From: an uncultured Caulobacterales bacterium
GTDB taxonomy: Bacteria > Pseudomonadota > Alphaproteobacteria > Caulobacterales > Caulobacteraceae
DNA length: 64,000 nucleotides
Reading direction: 5' to 3'
Assembly (NCBI GenBank): GCA_903858185.1
Contig: CAIOHT010000008.1
Span: 33,931 to 97,930, forward strand
A model generated the notes under the pieces. It saw only the letters and a program-made list of their open reading frames with translations. It was not told the DNA's origin and ran no database searches. Shown one piece after another: positions 55,716 through 64,000 of this stretch (positions are counted from its first letter, which is position 1; the number at the start of each line of letters is the position of its first letter). The translations under genes and the position numbers were made by a program.

Positions 55716-57446
55716 ATGATACGCGCCGTTGCCGGTCTGGCCCTGAGCCTCCTGCTCCTCTCCTGCGCCACCCCTTCGGCCCAGGCGCCGTTCGATATCG
55801 TGATCCGCAATGGCACGGTCTACGACGGCTCCGGCGGGCAACCGTTTGTCGGCGACGTGGCCATCCGCGGCGACCGGATCGTCGCGGTGGGGCGCAAGCT
55901 GCGCGGGACGCGGCTCACGGAGATCGACGCCACGGGTCTGGCCGTCTCGCCCGGCTTCATCAACATGCTCAGCTGGGCCACCGAGAGCCTGCTGGCTGAC
56001 GGCCGGGGCCTGTCAGACCTCAAGCAGGGCGTGACCCTGGAGGTGATGGGCGAGGGCTCCTCGATGGGCCCGTGGAACGAGAAGATGCGCCGCCAGGAGA
56101 CCGACCGGCAGGGCGACATCAAGTACCCGGTCACCTGGGCGACCCTCGACGAGTATCTGCGCAAGCTCGAGACCATGGGTATCGCCCAGAACGTCGCCTC
56201 GATGGTCGGTGCGGAGACCGTCCGGACCCATGTGCTGGGCGAGGAGGACGTCGACCCGTCGCCGGCCGAGCTGGCGAAGATGCAGGCGCTGGTGGTCCAG
56301 GCGATGGAGGACGGCGCCCTGGGCGTTGGCTCGTCGCTGATCTATGCGCCCGGCAGCTATGCCGACACCGACGAGCTGGTCGCGCTGGTCACCGAGGCCG
56401 GCCGCTGCGGGGGGATCTACACCAGCCACATGCGCAGCGAGGGCAACCGGCTGCTGGAGGCCATCGACGAGCTGATCGAGATCTCGCGCCGGTCCGGTGC
56501 GCCGGCCGAAATCTATCACCTCAAGGCGGCCGGCAAGGCCAACTGGCACAAGATCGACGCGGCCATCGCGAAGATCGAGGCCGCCCGCGCCTCTGGCCTG
56601 CGGATCAGCGCCGACATGTACACCTACACCGCCGGCTCCACCGGCCTGGACGCCGCCATGCCGACCTGGGTCCAGGCCGGCGGTCGTGAGGCCTGGATCA
56701 AGCGCCTCAAGGACCCGGCCACCCGCCGGGAGGTGATCGCCGAGATGCGCGTCGACAGCCCGGCGTTCGAGAACCTCTACCGGTTCGCAGGCGCAGAGGG
56801 GACACTGCTGGTCGGCTTCCGCAATCCGAAACTCAAGCACCTGACCGGCAAGACCCTGGCCGAGGTGGCGAAGATGCGCGGCGTCAGCCCCGAGGACGCG
56901 GCGATCGACCTCGTCATCGAGGACGGCAGCCGCGTTCAGGTGGTCTATTTCCTGATGAGCGAGGAGAACGTCCGCAAGCAGGTGGCCCTGCCGTGGATGA
57001 GCTTCGGCTCGGACGCGGCGGCCCTGACGCCGGACGGCGTGTTCGCCGGGTCGAGCACCCACCCGCGCGCCTACGGCAATGTCGCCCGGCTGCTGGGCAG
57101 GTATGTGCGCGAAGAGAAGGCGCTGACCCTGCCGGATGCCGTCCGCCGCCTGTCTGCCCTGCCGGCGCAGAACCTCGGGCTGCGCGACCGGGGCATGCTC
57201 AAGGCGGGCAATTTCGCGGACGTGGTGATCTTCGATCCGGCGACCATCGGCGACACGGCCACTTACGAGACGCCGAAGCAGTTCGCGACCGGCGTCCGCT
57301 GGGTGCTGGTCAACGGCGGCGTGGCGCTGAAGGAGGGCGAGCCGACCGCGCTGGCCACCGGCCGTGTCGTCCGCGGCCGCGGCTGGAAAGGCTGGCCCGA
57401 CGGCGGCTGTCGCGCCAGCGCGAAGGACTGGCAGTGGGCGTGGTGA
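55716..57446 (+). CDS. D-aminoacylase-like amidohydrolase lipoprotein lacking the HxH metal motif
   Basis: A 576-aa protein with a lipobox LLSC (Cys about 17). It matches N-acyl-D-amino-acid deacylases: FDIVIRNGTVYDGSGGQP, IDATGLAVSPGF, TSHMRSEGNRLLEAIDE, IYHLKAAGKANW, SSTHPRAYG. However, the usual PGFID.HSH is here PGFINMLSWATE (residues 79-90), so both N-terminal metal-binding His are replaced, by Leu and Trp. Later His and Asp residues remain. It may be a distinct subfamily with a single metal site or a changed reaction. A copy of the 118-bp repeat begins immediately after the stop. Confidence 0.87.
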   Translation: MIRAVAGLALSLLLLSCATPSAQAPFDIVIRNGTVYDGSGGQPFVGDVAIRGDRIVAVGRKLRGTRLTEIDATGLAVSPGFINMLSWATESLLADGRGLSDLKQGVTLEVMGEGSSMGPWNEKMRRQETDRQGDIKYPVTWATLDEYLRKLETMGIAQNVASMVGAETVRTHVLGEEDVDPSPAELAKMQALVVQAMEDGALGVGSSLIYAPGSYADTDELVALVTEAGRCGGIYTSHMRSEGNRLLEAIDELIEISRRSGAPAEIYHLKAAGKANWHKIDAAIAKIEAARASGLRISADMYTYTAGSTGLDAAMPTWVQAGGREAWIKRLKDPATRREVIAEMRVDSPAFENLYRFAGAEGTLLVGFRNPKLKHLTGKTLAEVAKMRGVSPEDAAIDLVIEDGSRVQVVYFLMSEENVRKQVALPWMSFGSDAAALTPDGVFAGSSTHPRAYGNVARLLGRYVREEKALTLPDAVRRLSALPAQNLGLRDRGMLKAGNFADVVIFDPATIGDTATYETPKQFATGVRWVLVNGGVALKEGEPTALATGRVVRGRGWKGWPDGGCRASAKDWQWAW

Positions 57447-57565
57447 GTGCGTCCTTCGAGAGGCGATCCTGAGGGATCGCTCCGCAGGATGACGGGCAGG
57501 GTTTGATTGCACTGTTGTTCGTCATGGTGAGGAGCGAGGCCCCAGCCGAGCGTCTCGAACCACGC
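57447..57565 (-). repeat. 118-bp inverted-repeat element, copy 3
   Basis: Opposite orientation to copies 1 and 2 (GTGCGTCCTTCGAGAGGCGATCC...TGGTGAGGAGCGAGGCCCC...GTCTCGAACCACGC). It begins at the base after the amidohydrolase stop and ends eight bases before the stop of the convergent permease, filling that space. Confidence 0.9.
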
Positions 57566-57572
57566 AATCTGC

Positions 57573-58892
57573 CTAGGCTTTCGCCTTCAACCGCCGCCCC
57601 AACACCACCAGCCCGTACATCGGCACGGTCGCCGCAAAGGCCCACAGGCTTGGCGCCAGCATGGTCGGGTCGGAGGCCGCCACCACCCAGACCGAGAAGG
57701 CCGCGCCGCCGAGCGCCATGGCCCGCGCGGCCAGGCGCTTGCCCGGGTCGGCGATCTGTCGGGCAAAGCTCACCAGCGCCAGGGCGCAGAGGGCGTACAT
57801 GGCCATGCTCAGGTTCACGGCGATATTGATCAGCACCCCGAACTGCTTGCCCAGCGTCGGCGACATGCTGGAGGCGATAACCAGCGACATCAGCATGCCG
57901 GTCAGTAGCAGGTCGCGGACCGGCGCGCGGGCCGGATCGGGGCTGGACAGGCCCTTTGGCAGGAATCCGGCCGTCGCGCCGCTGCGCGTGGCCTCGGCCG
58001 TCACGAGGATCCAGCCGCCGAGGGTGCCGGCCGCCTTGACCATGGCGCAGACTGCGATGACCGCGGCGGCGGTGGGTCCGGCCAGCACGGCGATGGCGTC
58101 GGCGAACGGCGCCGCCGATTGGGCCAGCGTCCCCGCGGGGATCGCGCCCATAAGGGCGACCGACGCCGCCATATAGACCAAGGCGGCCAGGCCAACGCCG
58201 CCGAGCGCCGCCCGCGGAATGTTCCGTTCGGGGTCCCGGACCACGGCGGCGGCCATGCTGGCGCTTTCCAGCCCGAGGAAGGCCCAGAAGATCGGAGCCA
58301 GCGACGCACCAACGGTCTGCGGCAGCGGTTTGCCGGTGACGTTCCAGCCCGCCGCGAAGGTGTCGGCGTCGAAGGCCATCAGCGCGAGCACCGTCGCCAC
58401 GATGATCGGCGCCAGGCCGATCAGCAGGGTCATTCCGCCCAGGCGCGTGACGGTCCGTGCGCCGATGATGTTGGCCAGGGTCATCAGCCAGATGAACCCG
58501 ATCGTCGACCAGACGCCGGCCAGGGGCTCCTTCAGGGCGGGAATGAAGAACGACAGGTAGCCCGTGATCGCCAGGGCGATGGCGGGAACGCCCGCCCAGT
58601 TGGCCAGCCAGTAGAGCAGCCAGTTGGCGAAGCCGAAGAAGGGATGCAGGCCCTGGGCGGGATAGTCGACCAGTCCGTCGGGCGTGGGCTTGAGGATGGC
58701 CAGCAGGGCGAACACACCCGCCAGCAGCATCGCGCCGCCTGAGGCGATGATCCAGCCGATGATGGTGGAAGAGCCGATCGCCGCCAGCGTCGCCGGCAAC
58801 AGGAACACTCCCGAGCCGATCATGTTGCCCGCCACAAGCATGGTTGCCAGCAGGGGGCCGATGCGCCGGGCGGCGGAGGTCGTGTCTGTCAT
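57573..58892 (-). CDS. APC-superfamily amino acid permease
   Basis: A 439-aa, 12-helix transporter. LATMLVAGNMIGSGVFLLPATLA is the substrate-binding helix 1 signature (GSGVF), and FWAFLGLESASMAAAVVRDPERNIPRA the helix 6 region. It resembles the arginine/agmatine antiporter AdiC branch. It could import amino acids released by the neighbouring D-aminoacylase-like protein, an inference from position only. ATG 58892 is the family start; the open frame beyond it is antisense to the next gene. Confidence 0.9.
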   Translation of the reverse strand: MTDTTSAARRIGPLLATMLVAGNMIGSGVFLLPATLAAIGSSTIIGWIIASGGAMLLAGVFALLAILKPTPDGLVDYPAQGLHPFFGFANWLLYWLANWAGVPAIALAITGYLSFFIPALKEPLAGVWSTIGFIWLMTLANIIGARTVTRLGGMTLLIGLAPIIVATVLALMAFDADTFAAGWNVTGKPLPQTVGASLAPIFWAFLGLESASMAAAVVRDPERNIPRAALGGVGLAALVYMAASVALMGAIPAGTLAQSAAPFADAIAVLAGPTAAAVIAVCAMVKAAGTLGGWILVTAEATRSGATAGFLPKGLSSPDPARAPVRDLLLTGMLMSLVIASSMSPTLGKQFGVLINIAVNLSMAMYALCALALVSFARQIADPGKRLAARAMALGGAAFSVWVVAASDPTMLAPSLWAFAATVPMYGLVVLGRRLKAKA

Positions 58893-59012
58893 CGCGGCAG
58901 TGGTCCGCAGTTTTGCCCGCCGGTCAACGCCTCGGGCTCGCCCGCCAGCGCTTGACGGCCCCGGCCCCCCGGCGGTCAAAGTGACCCCCGCAACGGCCCC
59001 GGGAGAACCACC

Positions 59013-59924
59013 ATGAGCTTCGACACGCCCCTGACCCTCGTGGGTCCCCTGCGCGCGCCGCGCCAGATGCTGCAGGACCAGGAATACGGCGGCCACAGCT
59101 CGATCCACGACGACGCCATGGCCGAGAAGCTCGGCTTCCGCGCCGGGCCGATCGAGGGTCCGACCCACTTCAGCCTGTTCCCGCCGCTGCTGGCGAAGAT
59201 CTGGGGCAATGCCTGGTTCGAGCGCGGCTGCCTGTCGGCCCACTACCAGAACATGGTCGTCGAGGGCGAAGAGGTCCGGGCCATCGTCGAGATCCCGCCC
59301 GAGGGCGCGACCCGCACCCTGGTCAGGGCCGAGAAGGCGGACGGCACGCCGGTGCTGGAGGCCTCTGCCAGCATCGGCCCCGGCCACGGTCAGACCCTGC
59401 TGGAAGCCCGCATGGCCGGTCTGCGCCCGCCGGGCAAGCTGCTGATCCTCGAAGACCTGACGGTCGGCCTGAAGGGCGCCGTCGACGAGCTGGTGACCAT
59501 GGCCCCCGACCAGCATATGGGTGCGCTCTACCCCTTCTCCCTCAACGACAAGCTGGCGAAGATCACCGAGACCTCGCCCTGGTACAGCGACGCCGACGCC
59601 TCGCCCTGGGGTCGGGCGATCATCCCGCTGGAGATGGTCAGCGTGCTGGCGGAATACTCGAGCCACAGCGCGAAGTTCCCGGTGAAAGGCCCGGCCGTCG
59701 GTCTGTTCGCCGACCAGGAGATCCGCATGATCGATGGGCCGCTGTTCGTCGGCGAGACCTATCTGATCCGCCGCGAGATCGCCGCCCTGGCCGACAGCCG
59801 CCGCACGGAGTCCTACTGGGTCCGCAGCCGAATCTTCGACGCCACCGGCACGCGCCAGCTGGCGGAGATGCTGCTGAATCACGCGACGCTGAAGGACAGC
59901 TATGCCGGCTACGCCGCCGGCTGA
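59013..59924 (+). CDS. Hotdog-fold (MaoC-like) protein of unknown function
   Basis: A 303-aa protein. GHSSIHDDAMAEKLGFRAGPIEGPTHFSLF in the N-terminal half resembles the hydratase region of MaoC-type hotdog proteins, and a second half with VGETYLIRREIAALADSRRTESYWVRSRIFD looks like another hotdog strand set. A double-hotdog acyl-CoA hydratase or thioesterase is possible but not certain. The gap of 26 bases to the GST gene suggests joint transcription. Confidence 0.65.
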   Translation: MSFDTPLTLVGPLRAPRQMLQDQEYGGHSSIHDDAMAEKLGFRAGPIEGPTHFSLFPPLLAKIWGNAWFERGCLSAHYQNMVVEGEEVRAIVEIPPEGATRTLVRAEKADGTPVLEASASIGPGHGQTLLEARMAGLRPPGKLLILEDLTVGLKGAVDELVTMAPDQHMGALYPFSLNDKLAKITETSPWYSDADASPWGRAIIPLEMVSVLAEYSSHSAKFPVKGPAVGLFADQEIRMIDGPLFVGETYLIRREIAALADSRRTESYWVRSRIFDATGTRQLAEMLLNHATLKDSYAGYAAG

Positions 59925-59950
59925 ATGATACCGGAACAGGGAAACGCACC

Positions 59951-60568
59951 ATGAAACTCTACAACTCCATCGGCCCCAACCCGCGCATGGTCCGGATGTT
60001 CGCCGCCGAGAAGGGCGTGACCCTTCCGACCATCGAGATCGACCTGCTGGGCGGCGAGAACCGCCAGCCGTCCTACAGCGGCGAGGTCAATGTCGCCGGC
60101 CAGACCCCGGCGCTGCAGCTGGCCGACGGCCAGGTGATCGCCGAGATCACGGCCATCTGCGAATACCTCGAGGAGAAGCACCCGACGCCGTCGCTGGTCG
60201 GCGCGACCGCCGAAGAGCGGGCGGAAACCCGCATGTGGACGCGCCGGATCGACCTCAACATCTGCGAGCCGCTGGCCAACGGCTTCCGGGCTTCGGAAGG
60301 GCGGGGGCTTTTCGCGCCGCGCATGAAGCTCGTCGGCGCCGAGGGCGCCGCCGAACTGAAGGCCATCGCCCGCGACCGGATCCTGTGGCTGGACGGCCAG
60401 ATGACTGGCCGCGCGTTCGTCTGCGGCGATCGCCTCAGCCTGGCGGACCTGCTGCTGTTTGCCTTCCTCGACTTCGGCGCCTCCGTTGGCCAGCCGATCC
60501 CGGCCGAGGCCGCCTGGGTCAACGCCTGGTTCGAACGCATGAAGGCCCGGCCCAGCGCGGCGGCCTAG
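59951..60568 (+). CDS. Glutathione S-transferase
   Basis: A 205-aa GST. MKLYNSIGPNPRMVRMFAAEKGV forms the N-terminal thioredoxin fold, with VAGQTPALQLADGQVIAEITAICEYLEEKHP giving the cis-Pro and glutathione-binding region. The C-terminal helical domain has the ND-type capping segment GDRLSLADLLLFAFLDFG. Third GST in the window and only distantly similar to the others. Substrate unknown. Confidence 0.9.
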   Translation: MKLYNSIGPNPRMVRMFAAEKGVTLPTIEIDLLGGENRQPSYSGEVNVAGQTPALQLADGQVIAEITAICEYLEEKHPTPSLVGATAEERAETRMWTRRIDLNICEPLANGFRASEGRGLFAPRMKLVGAEGAAELKAIARDRILWLDGQMTGRAFVCGDRLSLADLLLFAFLDFGASVGQPIPAEAAWVNAWFERMKARPSAAA

Positions 60569-60584
60569 GGGCCTCCGACGATAA

Positions 60585-60605
60585 CCTTTTCCCTCCGGGA
60601 GAAGG
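60585..60605. terminator. Short perfect hairpin CCTTTTCCC-tcc-GGGAGAAGG
   Basis: Nine base pairs (one G-T) with a three-base loop, 17 bases after the GST stop and ahead of dnaG. It matches the general form of short dispersed palindromes in alphaproteobacteria and could act as a terminator in either direction. Confidence 0.45.
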
Positions 60606-60656
60606 AATTGCAGAGCGGCTAGCGCCACGCAGCGCCTTCCGCGATATGCTGCCGAA

Positions 60657-62558
60657 ATGCGTTTCGACGACCGCTTCCTTGAAGAGATCAAGTCGCGCCT
60701 CCGCCTGTCGGACGTGATCGGCAAGACCGTGAAGCTGAAGCGTCAGGGCCGCGAGTTCGTCGGCCTGTCGCCGTTCACCAAGGAGCGGTCGCCCAGTTTC
60801 TTCGTCAACGACGACAAGGGCTTCTTCCACGACTTCTCCAGCGGCAAGCACGGCGACCTGATCAGCTTCCTGCAGGAGACCGAGCGCCTCAGCTTCGTCG
60901 AGGCGGTCGAGCGGCTGGCCGGCGAGGCCGGCATGCAGATGCCCGCGCCCGATCCCCAGGCCGCCGAGCAGGACAGGAAGCGCCAGGGCCTGGCCGAGTG
61001 GCTCGAGCTGGCCGCCAGCTGGTTCGAGGGCGAGCTGCGGCGCCCGGCCGGCAAGGAGGCCCGCGAGACCCTGATCCGACGCGGCCTGCCGGAATCCGAA
61101 TGGGGCCGCTTCCGGCTGGGCTTCGCGCCGTCGGGCCGCACCGCCCTGAAGGACTATCTGATCGCCAAGGGCGCCCGTCCGGCCGAGCTGGTCGAGACCG
61201 GCCTGCTGATCGCACCCGAGGACGGCGGGGCGCCCTACGATCGGTTCCGCGACCGGATCATCTTCCCGATCGCCGACCAGCGGGGGCGGACTGTCTCCTT
61301 CGGCGGCCGGGCGATGGACCCCGAGGCCCGCGCCAAATACCTCAACGGCCCCGAGACCAGCATCTTCTCAAAGGGCCGGCTGCTCTACGGTCTCTACGAG
61401 GCGCGCAAGATCCTGCACGCCGGACCGCCGTCGGCCGATGGCGAGGACGCCGCGCTGGTGGTGGTCGAGGGCTATATGGACGTCATCGCCTGCCAACGGG
61501 CGGGCGTCGCGGCCGTGGCGCCGATGGGCACGGCCCTGACCGAGGAGCAGATGGAGGTGCTGTGGCGGCTGCATCCCGAGCCGACCCTCTGTTTCGATGG
61601 CGACGGCGCCGGTCGCCGCGCCGCCAGCCGGGTCATCGACCGGGCCCTGCCGCTGCTCAAGCCGGGCAAGAGCTTCCGCTTCGCCATCGTCACCGGCGGC
61701 AAGGATCCCGACGATGTCCTGCGCGAGCAGGGGGCGGCGGCCCTGCGCGCCCAGCTCGCCCAGACCACGCCGTTCGCCGACGCGCTGTTCGTCCGCGAGC
61801 GCGACCAGGAGCCGCTCGACTCGCCGGAGCGAAAGGCCGGCCTGAAGGCGCGGCTGCGCGAGCGGGCCAACACCATTGCCGACAAGGACCTGGCCCAGGC
61901 CTATCGCGATGACTTGCTGGGCCGGTTCGACGCCCTCTTCCAGAAGCCCCAGCAGGGTGCGCGGCAACCGTTCGTCCCGAACCGCCCGTGGAAGCCCGGC
62001 GGTCGTCCGGGACCGCTCTTCGAGGCCACGTTTCCGACGCCCGAAGGCAAGGCGGCAGCCAAGCGACTGTCGACGGCGCTCGATCCCCTGGCCGCCGCCC
62101 TGGCGCGCGGTGTGCTCGATGATCCTCACAGGCTCGATGATCATCTGGAGACCTTCGAGCGCGCAGGGTTCGGCGATCCGGCGCTTTCAGCGCTGGCCGC
62201 TGAAATCATTCGCCTTCGTCTCGACGCTGATCACCTTGACTCAGGGGCTCTCAACCGCCATCTGCGGGAACGTGGATTTGCCGGGCTGCTGACTGACATC
62301 GACCGGGCCGCTGCTCAAGCAGGCGCGCCCTTCCTGAAACAGGATGTCACCCTCGCCACCGCCAGGTCCCAGTGGACGTACGCTTTTGAGGTTCTGAACC
62401 GATTGGCTGCGCTCGAGGCTGCCGTATCCTCCGCCAAGGGCAACCTGGGCGGGCGATCAGACATGGCGGCGCTGGAGCGGCTCAAGGCTGAACGGGATAC
62501 CCTCAAGCGCTCGGTTCGCTCGGGAACCCTGTGGACGGACGGTGAAACCTCTCCCTGA
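60657..62558 (+). CDS. dnaG: DNA primase DnaG, zinc ligands absent
   Basis: A 633-aa primase. The CHC2-type N-terminal domain is clear (GREFVGLSPFTKERSPSFFV..GFFHDFSSGKHGDLISFL), but the four zinc ligands are replaced by Ser 38, Thr 41, Asp 59 and Ser 62. The Toprim catalytic core is intact (VVVEGYMDVIACQRAGV; LCFDGDGAGRRAA), and the C-terminal helicase-binding region follows. It makes RNA primers for replication. Similar loss of the zinc ligands is known in alphaproteobacterial primases. It precedes rpoD as in the macromolecular-synthesis operon; rpsU is not in front of it. Confidence 0.97.
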   Translation: MRFDDRFLEEIKSRLRLSDVIGKTVKLKRQGREFVGLSPFTKERSPSFFVNDDKGFFHDFSSGKHGDLISFLQETERLSFVEAVERLAGEAGMQMPAPDPQAAEQDRKRQGLAEWLELAASWFEGELRRPAGKEARETLIRRGLPESEWGRFRLGFAPSGRTALKDYLIAKGARPAELVETGLLIAPEDGGAPYDRFRDRIIFPIADQRGRTVSFGGRAMDPEARAKYLNGPETSIFSKGRLLYGLYEARKILHAGPPSADGEDAALVVVEGYMDVIACQRAGVAAVAPMGTALTEEQMEVLWRLHPEPTLCFDGDGAGRRAASRVIDRALPLLKPGKSFRFAIVTGGKDPDDVLREQGAAALRAQLAQTTPFADALFVRERDQEPLDSPERKAGLKARLRERANTIADKDLAQAYRDDLLGRFDALFQKPQQGARQPFVPNRPWKPGGRPGPLFEATFPTPEGKAAAKRLSTALDPLAAALARGVLDDPHRLDDHLETFERAGFGDPALSALAAEIIRLRLDADHLDSGALNRHLRERGFAGLLTDIDRAAAQAGAPFLKQDVTLATARSQWTYAFEVLNRLAALEAAVSSAKGNLGGRSDMAALERLKAERDTLKRSVRSGTLWTDGETSP

Positions 62559-62630
62559 GACGCTTAGTCGCGTCACGACCGAATTTTGTAGGCGTCCCGC
62601 ATCCCCCGCCGCGGCCCGCCGGAGATCGCA

Positions 62631-64000
<1,370 letters not shown>

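Overview
The window is a GC-rich bacterial chromosome segment (roughly two thirds GC) with closely packed genes on both strands. Protein content points to an alphaproteobacterium of the Caulobacterales (Caulobacter/Phenylobacterium-like): DnaG with the alphaproteobacterial loss of zinc ligands, a greA/carA/carB/dnaG/rpoD neighbourhood, an ELM1-family protein, DUF2855 and DUF3147 proteins, and many TetR, GST, acyl-CoA dehydrogenase, 2-oxoglutarate oxygenase and hydrolase genes. No rRNA, tRNA, CRISPR array, prophage or insertion sequence was seen.

Layout. 1-7 kb: a cut-off exported SurA/PpiC-like lipoprotein, a GH84 hexosaminidase, a carotenoid oxygenase, a low-GC orphan gene and secA. 7-14.9 kb: a frameshifted DUF2855 gene divergent from a TetR regulator, an epoxide hydrolase, an MHS-type transporter, a threonine aldolase, an acyl-CoA dehydrogenase and a TrmH-family RNA methyltransferase whose start codon is unclear. 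14.9-22 kb: a sulfatase/dehalogenase locus with a membrane-anchored sulfatase, an exported metallo-beta-lactamase fold enzyme, a divergent haloalkane dehalogenase operon, a TetR regulator, a lipoprotein form of the formylglycine-generating enzyme that activates sulfatases, and a TauD-type dioxygenase. 22-30 kb: a membrane alpha/beta hydrolase, an acyltransferase-SGNH pair, a GST, a nucleoside hydrolase-ribokinase pair and an IPNS-like oxygenase.

30.3-35.2 kb: a rearranged Rut pyrimidine-degradation cluster (rutB, an unknown 114-aa gene, rutC, a DUF3147 membrane gene, rutD, rutA, with rutE divergent). With the nucleoside hydrolase and ribokinase 2 kb away it could turn pyrimidine nucleosides into ribose 5-phosphate, ammonia and a three-carbon acid. 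35-46 kb: two nonulosonate/flagellin-sugar-type genes, a tandem pair of secreted paralogs, ELM1, greA, transport and acetylation genes, a second OafA-type acyltransferase, an SDR, a GST and a methyltransferase. 46-64 kb: carB, carA, a patatin lipoprotein, a serine hydrolase, DUF1272, a HAD phosphatase, an unusual D-aminoacylase-like lipoprotein, an APC permease, a hotdog protein, a GST, dnaG and the start of rpoD.

The intergenic spaces are unusually rich in palindromic repeats, in at least four families. The most striking is a ~149-bp element present twice (21041-21189 and, inverted, 30191-30339). Its inner core is nearly identical between copies, while the outer stem differs in sequence but keeps its base pairing.
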